A DNA stretch of 64,000 nt from Megalobrama amblycephala (GCF_018812025.1 NC_063061.1:814001-878000), one strand, 5' to 3'; shown: positions 35,910 to 47,714, counted from the first letter of the stretch. Made by a program: numbers and translations. The notes: generated from the letters alone by a model not told the origin.

Positions 35910-38400
35910 TGTATGTGTGAATACTTATATATATTCACACAGTCCTTGACAGCAACATCTCTTACCATAGCTCATAAACAATGCCAGATTGCAACATCTC
36001 TATGGAGTGAGAAAATGACATAAGGTATGTAAATGCTGTTGTCTTTGTTCTCTAAAACAGTTTGTAATTAAAACAGACCACATTTAGATTCTAATGTTAA
36101 ATATGACATCACTTAATGTGGCGTATAGAGACAAATCTGAATATAGATGCCTGCCCACACTTGAAAACCTATGGTCTATGCTCACATTATCCATTTATTA
36201 TTCTTTATACGCCAGAAAAGAAATTGCTATATATACAAACATCAGTGGGAGTTATGTGCATTAGTTACGCAAGGAGTCACTGATCCTTTAAAGGCAAATG
36301 TGTAGTACATGTGTGAATAAGATGATTATGTTGGTGGATGTGGGTTGGGGATTCTCTGTTCACAGACAGACAATTAAAAGACACATACACATTTGCACTA
36401 ATGTGGTACTTAACATGAAACATGACAAACACTAGCCTGTAGACTATTGTAGTGCAGTTTGTATTTATTTATTTATTTATTTAATGGTTAATAGGTCATT
36501 AAAAGAAATTGAAATTGGCGTTAGACCAGATTATGCCAGATTAACACATAATTACACAACATTTGTGCACAGCAAGTGTACAATATAGCTCTTGCTGGAC
36601 AATGAGTCATCCACTGAGAAGATGAGCAGCTTTTTTTTTAGCACATGCTCTCAACAGGATGTCCATGAACAGACCCAACAATGACTTCACCCTGCTATCA
36701 CACAGTTTTTACACTCCTGTATTAAGATGTGTCGTGACATATTATATTAGGAACAGTTGTTCTTGCCATAGTTTTTCCATAAGTCATGAGGTACTTGCTG
36801 TGAAATGAACGTAATAAATCAAAAATTAAATGCATAAGATTGCATCAAAAATCTGCTCATGTGAAAAATTGTTTTTAATCCACAAACAATCATTTGAGGT
36901 AAATAATAACACACAAACAGTAATTTGCCTTAGATCTGTTTGACAGTAAGATATACCATTGTATATGCATTAAAAAAAAGATATTCCTTTTTAAGAGCGC
37001 TTTGGATTTCTCATACAGAGGTTGGCTTTCTATTTTCACTCACTAAAAACGTTAAATACCCCTTTCAATGTCCCCTTGTCCCTTGTTTGGAGCCATTTTA
37101 GGTCCAATGGCATTGTGATATGTAAGATCAGTATAATTATCTCTGAGGTTGCTGTCGTCTTTCAAGCTACAGTTTGACACAACACCTGGCATGGGCTCAG
37201 GCCAAAGACTAAAACTGGCTTGCAAAAGCATGAAGTTGTCCTGTGGAGACCCAGCAAGTATTCTACCAGATGGCAAGTGCTTCACTAGTGCCAAGTAGTG
37301 ATCTTAAAGCCAGTGTGAGATAAACACATGAGGAGAAGGGATGTCCAAATCCACCACCTCATACTATGACCTCAGCGAGTTGTTTTAAAAACAGGACATG
37401 CGTGTTGAGAGATGCCTAGTAATATGAAGGGATGCATGTGTTATGAGGTCATGTGCTGTTACATTCATGCATGCCTGCATACGTGTACGATGCACATGCG
37501 TTTAAAATGTATAAGGAGAAGAGAACTTCCATGCAAATTAATTGATACTCATAGCCATGTAATTGTGTAAATGAACCATGTAATTGTGAGTTTAGACAAG
37601 CCATTTGTTTAAAATCTTCTGGACAAAATTTAAATGATTGTTATTGCATCATCTGAATATAAAGTTCTAAATATGAATATAAAGTGCCCCTTAAAATAAA
37701 CATCTTAAAACAATGCAAATTTGTATTCAATGCAAGCTAAATTGTTTTGCTAACATTTTCAATATGACAAAAATATTGAATTATACATGAATTCAAACTA
37801 TTCACAGATATTACTCTTTGAGATGTTGTGATGTGTCTGCTTTTAACCCTTTGAGTATAATAGAATGCAAACTGCCATTTTACATCTTAGCTCCTCCACA
37901 TAGCAAAATGCATGACAAAATGTCAATATATGAAAAAATAAACACATGGTATAGTGATATTTTTTTTTACATATCTTAGTTTTATATCACATTTTGAAGA
38001 ATATAATGAATAATAAAATAAACTACTAATTTTAAAACTCAATATTCACTTTTACACTTGACATACCCCAGATAGCAAGCATCCATTGAAACATTAAATT
38101 CAACTGAATTTAATAAACTTACCAAACCTCTTTCTAGAGACCTGTGGTCTGTATAAACTGTAATTATGTATAATTCATATAATATATTCATATAATTATT
38201 AAATTAAAATTATTAAAATTATTATTATTAAATCATTCTGTTAACTATATAAATTATAAGGCCGATATGTTTGATTCACTTGCATTTATATAGTCAGATA
38301 TTTACTTTCGACTGCCTTCTCAACCTTTAGCTGCAGCAGGAGTATTTATTTCTGCCTTGAAAATGGATTTATTTCATGATACTTTTTTTATAATAATCTC
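35910..38400. other. Non-coding stretch, nothing recognised
   Basis: AT-rich DNA with an ATTT tract near 36463. The minus-strand frame at 37052-37294 (80 codons, starting at a TTG) shows no known domain, and I do not call it a gene. Confidence 0.5.
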
Positions 38401-38403
38401 TTC

Positions 38404-38733
38404 TGACAGAGAATGTTTATACCGAGCGTTGGGAGCTCTTTGAACCTGATCTAAACCAGGTTGGATTTATATGGAATGGTTATATTGGCCAGAAGTTTGG
38501 ACATTAGGGTTGGATACCTCTGAAGGAAAATGGATCTTGAAGAGTTGAGAACCTCTGACCTATATAAACTCCTCCTGTGTTCTGTTTGTCTCCAGATCAT
38601 CTCTACTTGGCATGAATGTTTGCAACCAGCTCCTCAATGCCATTTGTTTGGTTGTTCATTTATGTTAATAAATTTTGGATGTTTGTGACTGTCCTACTGC
38701 ATTTGGGTCCTTCTCTTTCCACTCACCCTGACA
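38404..38733 (+). repeat. LTR-like segment (probable solo Gypsy LTR)
   Basis: It has a TATA box (ctatataaac near 38560), a polyadenylation signal aataaa (38667-38672) and the Gypsy-type tail ctgcatttgggtcc ending ccctgaca. The left edge (tgacagagaatg) is a guess and no target duplication was found. Confidence 0.5.
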
Positions 38734-38872
38734 CACTTGACAGTACCTTCAGTTCAGTGCTTACTTAGGTATTATAATGCATAGATTTATATTACGTATG
38801 TTTTATTTTTTTCTTTAGATAATCATTCTGTCTATAACAACTTTATAAAGATAATTACAAATTGATTGTCTA

Positions 38873-38876
<4 letters not shown>

Positions 38877-38954
<78 letters not shown>
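38877..38954. repeat. (TA)n microsatellite
   Basis: About 38 TA units in AT-rich DNA. Confidence 0.95.
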
Positions 38955-38958
<4 letters not shown>

Positions 38959-39868
38959 CTATGTAATATAAATATGTGCATTATAATACCTAAGTTTCAG
39001 AACCACACCCATATTTACCAATTGTTTCAAGGTGAAAGACTTGTTTGGAGATTGTATGCTCTACCTGCAACAATAGTTTAATAAAAATACCCCAAGTTAA
39101 GTGCTTGGCCTGGTTCCTATGTTCTAACAGACACTTGAGAGTGACTGACACATTAAAACAAATACAGCAATATACTTATAATACTGTCCTTTAATTCTAC
39201 TTAAAATAAATTCTGTTTATCCGCACAGGAGATACACAGTGAGTCACACAGGCTTGACGTGGGTTCTCTTGGCAGGGCCACAAAGAGTGGTGAGGATGTG
39301 GCCTACTTGTGCCATTCAGCCTGTGCTTTTGGATGAAGGTGCCATTTTAGATGTAATGAAGTATGCTTGGTGGACCCAGATAACATTGACACAAGCTGTG
39401 GAATGAGTCATTTAAAAATGAAACTGACAGCAAAGTGGCAGTTATTTCAACCATGGCCAACATTGATTAATCTTCACCTGTAGCAAATACTTCATAGTAT
39501 TTGTGTGAGATTGCGATGTTGTTAATTTTCCCTCAACAACATCAAATAGTTTTTACAAAGGTGATTATTAATTAGCCCCCCTGACATGTATGTTTTGTAA
39601 TGTACATGTCAGAAAGTATGTATGTTTATGAGAGTCTGCAGCAACAGCATGCAAATTATGAAAATAGTATTCGATTCACAGCCCTATAGTTTTGACGCTT
39701 AAAATCAGATCAAACATAATCAAATCAGACTAACTTTTTTTTTTTTTTTTTTTTTCCAGAAGACAAATAAGATTGATGATTGATCATGCAAACTTAGCGC
39801 TATACTTCTACTTCTATTACATAAATGTAGGGCTTGACTTTTTCCATCGGTAATTGATTGGATAGTTG
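38955..39868. other. Non-coding stretch, nothing recognised
   Basis: No gene or repeat boundary was recognised. A T19-type run lies near 39737-39757. Confidence 0.5.
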
Positions 39869-39873
39869 GTTTG

Positions 39874-40204
39874 TGTCATGTTCCCAGCCATTCCCGGACT
39901 CCAATTCCCAGAACCCTCCCTGATAATCACCTGCACTCACTCATCCAATCAGTAATCACTCACACCCAGCTGCAGCACATTACCCGAACTATATAAGCAA
40001 GTCACACACATCCACACTGTTCTGCCTGTTACCGTTTGGACTGTTACCCTGGATTCTGATTCTTGCCGCCTGCCTGTTCCTGTTTATCCCTGTCTGCTGC
40101 CTGCCTCGACCCTCTGCCTGTTACTGGTTTTATGATACCTGTACTGCCCTTAATGTTGAATAAAAGCTGCAAATGGATCTCCCTCTTGTCGTCCAATCGT
40201 TACA
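39874..40204 (+). repeat. Solo LTR with intact target duplication
   Basis: The 331-bp unit starts tgtcatgttcccagcc and ends cgttaca. The 5-bp duplication gtttg flanks it perfectly (39869-39873 and 40205-40209). Inside are a TATA box (ctatataag at 39989-39997) and aataaa at 40159-40164, in the order expected for U3-R-U5. TG/CA ends and a 5-bp duplication fit a Gypsy-type LTR retrotransposon reduced by recombination between its LTRs. Confidence 0.9.
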
Positions 40205-40455
40205 GTTTGCTATTGCTGTGATCTCATCTGTGTGAAAGGTTGTCCCGCCTTTATGCCAGTAAACACGTCATCAGAGAAGAGAATAGAAGTTTAAGACATC
40301 TTTAATATAAAAGCAATTCATTACAATTATATTACATTCTTAATCATATAAATAATAAAAATAAAACTTCATACAACCTACACTTAATTCTTTAAAACAC
40401 CCAAATTAAACATTCACCACAAGTTGCTCTTCATATATACTACATAACATTTCTC

Positions 40456-40695
40456 CTATACACATTTTTCTGTAAAGGTTATCAAATCTCTCACAAATCT
40501 ATAGTGAGCAAATTCAATTTTAAATCTATTTGCAATTAAACCTTTCATAATCTCTTCAGGGTTTACTCCACCTATACCCAACAATTTGTTTTTCCTTGTT
40601 TTCCAAATTGACAATTTTGGGGGACGCAAAACATAATGTAAAAGACAGAATATTAAGTTTTTTTTTGAGACCTTATATTTTACACAAAAACACAT
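40456..40695 (-). pseudogene. LINE ORF2 C-terminal fragment
   Basis: This is a 79-codon minus-strand frame with VSKKNLIFCLLHYVLRPPKL and a RFKIEFAHYRFVRDLITFTE tail. Its position downstream of the reverse transcriptase, on the same strand, fits the C-terminus of the same LINE. The hAT-like element 40740-41470 separates the two. Confidence 0.6.
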
Positions 40696-40739
40696 TCAGA
40701 GAAGTCTTCACCTAACCATCTAAATCATTCTGTTAGCAA

Positions 40740-41470
40740 CAGAGGTCACGTTAGACTTTCGCTCTGTCTGTCATTTTGACGGATAGGATAGTAAAAATTC
40801 CATCATAATCAATTATTACCCGTCATTTTAATATTTATATTTTAATGATTTATGAAGAAGCTTTATAGTTTCTTTTTTCGTCCACATTTTCATTTTTATT
40901 CACAAGCTTACAGGATAAGCAAAAAGATCGTGAGTGAGTGAACGCGATCATCCTTTCCTCTTTACTACTTTACAGAACTAAATAAACATGAATGAACATC
41001 AGAAAATATGTTGAAAGACACAGTAGCTTACCAAAATCTGTATCAAGTCTTAATCAGTTCAGTCAATGTTGGAAACAATGTCACGTAACATTATACCTCA
41101 GAAAAGCCATTCGTTGAAACTTGATAGAAAGAAAAATAACAAAACAAACTATTTAAAACAAAACAAACTGGATTAGAAACTTATGTAAGTATAAGTATTA
41201 TAACTTTATTATTATAAAATGGACTTAAATTGGCTGCTCGCCTGTGTGTAATCAAACGCATTGTTTTCATTTTATTCTGGAGACTGAACTCGCGCTCTGC
41301 TGCCACACTGGAGCGCACTCACCACCAACTGGACAGGGGTGGGAATTACAGTTTCAAGTTACATCAGCCTCAGAGTAATCTGTCAAAATGACGGACAGCC
41401 TTCCGATTTTTCCATCACTGCAAAAAAAATTCAGTCAATGACAGAAAATTTTCGGTTAACGTGACCTCTG
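40740..41470. mobile_element. hAT-like non-autonomous element
   Basis: The ends cagaggtcacgttagac and, reversed, cagaggtcacgttaacc are inverted repeats. They are flanked by the 8-bp duplications gttagcaa (40732-40739) and gttagcag (41471-41478), which differ at one base. The 8-bp duplication and CAGAGG-type end point to hAT. The 731-bp interior has no transposase. It is inserted into the LINE. Confidence 0.85.
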
Positions 41471-41671
41471 GTTAGCAGTCTAAACAGCCCTTCTAAATGT
41501 TTACAATGCAAAAATAGATGTTCCACAGTTTCTTCTTGATCACAGAAATTACATTCTCCCCTTACAGCTGAATTAAGGTGATTCAATTTTATTCCAATTA
41601 ACTTTTAGCAGTATATGCATTCTCATACGTTTCCAGACAATTTTGAATGCTATTTATATCCTATTGTACAT

Positions 41672-41908
41672 TTAAAACACTGTTACATCATCTGCATATG
41701 CAGAGAGAACAATTTTATTGCATCTAACCTGATCTGGTTCTGTGTAACCTATAAGGCTTCCCCTTATTCTCTTCAATAATGGCTCGATGGCAATGATATA
41801 TAACTGATCAGAAAGTGGGCAACCTTGCCTGATTCCTCTCTTTACAGGAACTGGAGCACTCAACCCTCCTCCCACCTTCACCAAGACAGAAACATTGCAA
41901 TATAACAA
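41672..41908 (-). pseudogene. LINE reverse transcriptase core fragment
   Basis: This 78-codon frame holds VKVGGGLSAPVPVKRGIRQG, CPLSDQLYIIAIEPLLKRIR and, at its end, LSAYADDVTVF. The two aspartates of YADD are part of the polymerase active site. The nearest family I know is the fish Tx1-like L1 clade. The neighbouring sequence on both sides is out of frame. Confidence 0.85.
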
Positions 41909-42208
41909 ATTTACCCATGAAATAAAATGTTCTCCAAATCCAAAAGCTAATAGACTCTATTCATGATCAACCTTGGAAAAGGCTTTTTCTTGATCTATGG
42001 ATAACAACACAAGATTGACATTTTCTTTCATGCTTAATCAATTATATATCTTATCAAAGGAAAAAGGTTGTCCTTTCAGGGACACCATATATATGATCAC
42101 TGTGGGTATTTGTATCCAGATATCTTTTCAGTGTGTTTGCTACACACCAATATTTTATAGTCAAAACATACTGTAAGAGAGAGAGGTCTCCAGCTCTTTA
42201 AAAGTCGC

Positions 42209-42425
42209 GGTAACACTTTATTTTACAGTGCCGTAGTTACACATTACTACATGTACTTACTATAGTAATAACAGTAAATTATACATAATTACAAGTAACT
42301 AACCCTAAACCAAATACTAACCCTAACTGTAACACTATATCAAGTACATGTAGTTAATTAATGGTACTCAGTACTTATTTGAGTAGTTACAATGTAACTA
42401 CAGCACTGTAATGAAAAGTGTAATG
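42209..42425. mobile_element. 217-bp MITE with a perfect 8-bp target duplication
   Basis: The identical 8-mer aaagtcgc lies at 42201-42208 and 42426-42433. The ends ggtaacactttattttacag and, reversed, cattacacttttcattacag pair over most of 30 bp. Its ends resemble those of 57652-57963. It is non-coding, hAT-like, and inserted into the LINE. Confidence 0.85.
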
Positions 42426-42659
42426 AAAGTCGCAAATCTCCCTTTTTGGGTAACAGCGATAGGACTACTCTTCTGCAACTACCTGGCAGAATGCTGATTT
42501 CAAAGCACTCTTTTGCCACTTCAAAAAAGCCCTCTCCTATAATGTCCCAAAAAATGACGATAAAAATCCATAGTCAGTCCATCAATTCTAGGTGTATGTC
42601 CCAATTAAATCTTTTTAACTGTATTTGTAAGTTCTTTAAGACTTATATCACATTCCAAA

Positions 42660-43437
42660 ATCTGTTTCTGCTTATTTTACAATTGTGGCAAATCCTTACA
42701 TTCACACATTCAATTCTGATGCAGAAAAGTTAGTTCATGCATTCATGACCTCTAGACTGGATTACTGTAATGCATTACTAGCTGGTCGTCCTACATCCTC
42801 AATAAACAAGCTACAATTAGTCCAAAATGCAGCTGCTAGTGTTCTTACTAGGTCAAGAATATATGATCATCAAAACATATGATCTCCACACTGGTTACTT
42901 ACTAAGTTCCAGATAAATTATATAGTATTGCAACTGACCTATAAGACCCTAAATGGTTTAGCTCCTGTGTATTTAACCAATCTTCTATCACCCTACAATC
43001 CATCACTCTCTTTAAGATCACAAAATTCTGGGCTTCTGGTTGTACCTAGGACATCTAAGCCCACTAAAGGAGGGACAGCGTTTTTGCATTTGGCTCCTAA
43101 ACTCTGGAATAGCCTTCCTGATAATGTTCAACATGCACCAGTACTAAATTTTTCTATATATCATAATCATTTGTTAACAACATGAATTATTTACTTCATC
43201 AAGCTCATTGTTTCTGCTTTAAATTAATAAATTGTTTAAACTAATACATTGTTTAAATTTATACATTGCTAACTGCATGATGATTATATGTACAATTCTG
43301 AAATACATAACTTGCACAGAGTCACCTCTGATAACAGATCATGCGAAATTGTAATGTTGTCTACTTTCTGTAAAGCTGCTTTGAAACGATGTGTATTGTA
43401 AAAAGCGCTATGAAGTGAATGTGAGTTTAATTGAATC
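42660..43437 (+). mobile_element. L2/CR1-like LINE, 3' fragment
   Basis: The plus-strand ORF remains read AEKLVHAFMTSRLDYCNALL, KLQLVQNAAASVLTR, then after a frame break QLTYKTLNGLAPVYLTNLLS and GTAFLHLAPKLWNSLP. This is the C-terminal part of fish L2-type (or the related Rex1) LINE polyproteins. The 3' tail gctgctttgaaacgatgtg and aaaagcgctatgaagtgaat, with a short TTGAAT end, is also typical. Confidence 0.85.
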
Positions 43438-43657
43438 CATTCTTCTCAAAGTTCGCCAGCCACTTTTATGTTTTTCAGAGGAAGTGGATGAATTTGTGTT
43501 GTAACAGCTCTGATTCTGAGCATTGCTGCGCAAACTATCATGGCAGCACCCATCGCCCATTACAGATCAACAAAATCATTATAAAGGTGTTTAAACGTCA
43601 AAATACATTTACTTACAGGTATTTGAGAATCATAATATCACATATTTCACAATATAG
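43438..43657. other. Short non-coding spacer
   Basis: This lies between the LINE tail and the TTAA element. Nothing was recognised. Confidence 0.5.
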
Positions 43658-43661
43658 TTAA

Positions 43662-44112
43662 AGGGTACATAACACACACAGTTCTCATGTTAATCTTGAA
43701 TACCTATCAAGTAGTATAGCATCCTTCATATCTCTGAAAAGCCTTTAGTTTTATCAGATTTATACAAGACAGATACGCTGTACCGAGTCCTTCCGAAAAC
43801 AGCCTAGCTCCTGGAGGCGTGCCACGGGCGAAGCTAAAGAGTGACGAGCCGAGCAGCTTTTGCGGGGCAAAGCTATTGATGGTCAGCTAAACATATTTAA
43901 ACACACACAATACACCATTGCATTATCCCTGCATAACTTTTGATTCATTATACATTTGTGTTGTTTACATTATATGCAATTACGTGCCGACTGCCAACAA
44001 AACAGACATTTGATGCAGTTGTACTTACCACCTGTGGTTCTGACTCATTTAGAAGAAGCAAGGTTATCTTTCCTTCACAACCAAAAACACACTTCTTTGG
44101 TAACATTGTTGA
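43662..44112 (-). mobile_element. TTAA element remnant cut by a Tc1 copy
   Basis: After TTAA (43658-43661) the sequence starts agggtacataacacacacag. On the minus strand at about 44024-44107 a frame reads MLPKKCVFGCEGKITLLLLN and then ESEPQV before a donor-like gtggtaagtac. Its C-x4-C start is like the opening of a THAP domain. The right half is replaced by a Tc1 element lacking its own left end, so a deletion or rearrangement joined the two. Confidence 0.5.
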
Positions 44113-45354
44113 TTTTGTCCAAAAGACGACCACTGACACTTTGCACAAGGAGGGCAAGACACAAAAGGTCATTGCAAAAGAGCCTGGCTGTTCACAGAGC
44201 TCTGTCTCCAAGCACATTAATAGAGAGGCGAAGGGAAGGAAAAGATGTGGTAGAAAAAAGTGTACAAGCAGTAGGGATAACCGCACCCTGGAGAGGATTG
44301 TGAAACAAAACCCATTCAAAAATGTGGGGGAGATTCACAAAGAGTGGACTGCAGCTGGAGTCAGTGCTTCAAGAACCACTACGCACAGACATATGCAAGA
44401 CATGGGTTTCAGCTTTCGCATTCCTTGTGTCAAGCCACTCTTGAACAACAGACAGCGTCAGAAGCGTCTCGCCTTGGCTAAAGACAAAAAGGTCCAAAGT
44501 TATGTTCTCTGATGAAAGTAAATGCAAAATTTACTTTGGAAATCAGGGTCCCAGAGTCTGGAGGAAGAGAGGAGAGGCACACAATCCATGTTGCTTGAGG
44601 TCCAGTGTAAAGTTTCCACAGTCAATGATGGTTTGGGGTGTCATGTCATCTGCTGGTGTTGGTCCACTGTGTTTTCTGAGGTCCAAGGTCAACACAGCCA
44701 AATACCAGGAAGTTTTAGAGCACTTCATGCTTCCTGCTGCTGACCAACTTTATGGAGATCCAGATTTCATTTTCCAACAGGACTTGGCACCTGCACACAG
44801 TGCCAAAGCTACCAGTACCTGGTTTAAGGGCCATGGTATCCCTGTTCTTAATTGGCCAGCAAACTCGCCTGACCTTAACCCCATAGAAAATCTATGGGGT
44901 ATTGTGAAGAGGAAGATGCGATATGCCAGACCCAACAATGCAGAAGAGCTGAAGGCCACTATCAGAGCAACCTGGGCTCTCATAACACCTGAGCAGTGCC
45001 ACAGACTGACCGACTCCATGCCACGCCGCAGGAATTCAGGCAAAAGAAGCCCCAACTAAGTATTGAGTGCTGTACATGCTCATACTTTTCATGTTCATAC
45101 TTTTCAGTTGGCCAAGATTTCTAAAAATCCTTTCTTTGTATTGGTCTTAAGTAATATTCTAATTTTCTGAGATACTGAATTTGGGATTTTCCTTAGTTGT
45201 CAGTTATAATCATCAAAATTAAAAGAAATAAACATTTAAAATATATCAGTCTGTGTGTAATGAATGAATATAATATACAAGTTTCACTTTTTGAATTGAA
45301 TTAGTGAAATAAATCAACTTTTTGATTATATTCTAATTATATAACCAGCACCTG
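44113..45354 (+). mobile_element. Tc1-like transposon, copy 1 (left end lost)
   Basis: This is the same family as 51582-53191. The right terminal repeat is complete to ccagcacctg, followed by TA (45355-45356). The left 550 bp or so, including the terminal repeat and the transposase start codon, is missing. The coding region runs in two frames, 44118-44512 and 44502-45059. It carries a 20-nt deletion around 44491 and an 8-nt deletion near 45030, relative to copy 2. Confidence 0.9.
44118..45059 (+). pseudogene. Tc1 transposase, two-frame remnant
   Basis: The N-terminal frame has the paired-type DNA-binding region (TQKVIAKEPGCSQSSVSKHI, then GRKRCGRKKCTS). The C-terminal frame, 44502-45059, keeps all three catalytic residues: SDESK, QQDLAPAH and NPIENLWG, with 34 residues between the second Asp and the Glu (DD34E). 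The first frame ends at 44512, so no single protein is made. Without its start and DNA-binding frame, the intact catalytic part would not give a working transposase. Confidence 0.9.
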
Positions 45355-46868
45355 TACGTCCAACTGGTTTTTTTTTTTTTTTTAAACTTTTGCCATGTTT
45401 AGCAAGAGAATCCAACTCTTTAACAGTGTAAATAAGTCAGAATGCATGGAATAGCATTAGAACCCCCTTTAAGAAGTTTGTGAATTTTTTGAACGAAATG
45501 TAAAAAAAAAAAACAACAAACTGATACATCAGTCATACAGTCCTATAGAGCCTGCTGTCACATGACAAGTTTGACGCATCCTATGGAAATAATAAGGTGA
45601 TACATTATAAAATAATGGTTGACTTACCTCAGCTAGCTGGAATATTTTAACTTATGTGAAAGGGTTAACAAAATATTCACACCTCCACCAGGCTCTTCCT
45701 CACCTTCAACACTTCGCTCTCTTTCCCTGGACTTCTGATCCCTCAGTCCCATTTTCCATTTCAGATAACACGCTGTCTGTCCTTGTGTGGTTCTCCCTCA
45801 GACAAATAGCAAGTTTAGGATACAATTTATCACAATTTGAAATCCTTAATCTGTTTGAACAAATATATTTCCCAGATGAGAATATCACCTAGATGTCTAT
45901 AAGAGCATGTTTAATTAGACCAGGAAGATTATTATGTGGTTAACAGGGATAATCTCTTTGATTGTTTGTTCTGTTTCTACAAAAAAAAAAAAAAAGAAAA
46001 AGAAAAAGAAAAAAACATATTCAAATGCAAATTAAAACAAATGCTTGTTAATTAGATGTTGCAAGAAAAATAATTAGATATTTTACTCCACAGCAGAATA
46101 TTCAGAATAATTAAGAAGATCGGTTGTTTCCTCTCATAAAGGACACAGGCATTGGCATTTAAGCAAGGAAAACAACATTTACTCCGTTTACATCCGTGTT
46201 CCTAAAAAAAAAAAATGTTTTATTTCTCTTTTAAAAGGTTAACGGTGTGAAAATTAGACAGCAGCTCAAGAAATTGATAACACTGATAAAGCATTTTCAG
46301 CTTCTTCACAAATAGCTTTGATTCAACAGTCTGCGGAGCAGGTGGCATTTTGACTAGTTATGAATCTACGCAGGATTATGTAAGAAATTCATTGAACACT
46401 GGAGACAGTGGGACGGCTCTGTGGTTCAATACGGTGCTCCTACCTAAGTCACATGGCATGGGAGGGTGTCACATTGGCAAAGGCAGAATGCAATGTGCAG
46501 GCAGATCACATTTTCTTGCACTGGAGCTGAAATCAAAAGGTTTTCTGTTGTAGATGTTTGAGAGTTGTGAACGGCAACAGTGACTAGACAAAGGACGATG
46601 AGAGAAAGACAGAAAACTGAGCTGTACTTGTATTGTTCTCCCTGCGTTTTCTTCTTTTCTCTTTCCTCCCCAAAACATTTGCAAACCCGAAAGGTTGGCA
46701 CGTGCATGAACACATGTTTGAGTGATAGAAACTTGTGTCTGAGATTATCCAGTAAACTCCTCTAGCCTCACCTCTGTAGTTCTCACAGCAGGGAGTTTTC
46801 ATTTCTTTGATACTTTCTATAATTCCACTAATACTCCAACAGCGTGCCCAATAGGGCTGCACGATTAA
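45355..46868. other. Non-coding stretch, nothing recognised
   Basis: A and T homopolymer runs lie near 45368, 45505, 45980 and 46205. No frame with a domain. Confidence 0.5.
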
Positions 46869-47714
46869 AGGGTTAGTTCACCCAAAAAATGAAAATTCTG
46901 TCATTAATTACTCACCCTCATGTCGTTCCACACCCGTAAGACCTTCATCCATCTTCAGAACACAAATTAAGATACTGATGAAATCTGATGGATCAATAAG
47001 GCCTGCATTTCCAGCAAGACAATTAACACTTTCAATGCCCAGAAAGCTACTAAAGACATATTTAAAACAGTTCATGTGACTACAGTGGTTCAACCTTAAT
47101 GTTCTGAAGTGACGAGAATACTTTTTGTGCACCAAAAAAATGAAATAACGAATTTATTCAACAATATCTAGTGACTGACTATTTCAAAACACTGCTTCAT
47201 CAAGCTTCGAAGCTTTACAAATCACATGATTACCAGTCACGTGATTTCGGTAAACAAGGCTTTTTTACGTGATAAGTGTTTAGAAATTTCAGTGGTTCAC
47301 CACTGGGGGCATGACTTTGGTAGTTTGATACACGCTCCAAACCACTGATTTGAAACAAAAGATTCGTAAAGCTTCGAAGCTTCATCAAGCAGTGTTTTGA
47401 AATCGCCATTCAGTAGATATTGTTGAATAAAGTCATTATTTTGTTTTGTTTTTTTGCACACAGAAAGTATTCTCGTCATTTCATTACATTAAGACTGCAG
47501 TCACATGAACTGTTTTAAATATGTCTTTAGTAGCTTTCTGGGCATTTGAAAGTGTTAATTATCTTGCTCCCTATGCAGGCCTCACTGAGCCATCGGATTT
47601 CATCAAAAATATCTTAATTTGTGTTCTGAAGATGAGCGAAGGTCTTACGGGTGTGGAACGACATGAGGGTGAGTAATTAATGACAGAATTTTCATTTTTG
47701 GGTGAACTAACCCT
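46869..47714. mobile_element. Large fold-back TTAA element
   Basis: TTAA flanks it at 46865-46868 and 47715-47718. The arms (46869-47218 and 47366-47714, about 350 bp each) are highly similar inverted repeats starting agggttagttcacccaaaaa, with a loop of about 150 bp. The inner arm ends contain aagcttcgaagctt. It has no coding capacity. Termini of this kind are common in teleost genomes. The frames at 46908 and 47297 are shadows. Confidence 0.9.

Larger units (their letters stand above)
40300..42640 (-). mobile_element. Tx1/L1-like LINE ORF2 fragment with two insertions
   Basis: Minus-strand reverse transcriptase traces read from right to left in the expected order. They are PRIDGLTMDFYRHFLGHYR (about 42535-42600), GIRQGCPLSDQLYIIAIEPL (about 41770-41830), LSAYADDVTVF (41672-41706), and a C-terminal part at 40456-40695. 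YADD is the catalytic motif. The ORF is broken by stops and by the elements 40740-41470 and 42209-42425. The left boundary is approximate. Confidence 0.85.

Noticed and set aside
37052..37294. 80-codon minus-strand frame, considered as a possible exon
   Set aside because: It begins with TTG, shows no domain, and no convincing acceptor/donor pair frames it.
43948..44319. Minus-strand 123-codon frame taken as one protein
   Set aside because: Most of it is the antisense of Tc1 transposase. Only the short C-x4-C part left of 44112 was kept, as a weak THAP-like trace.
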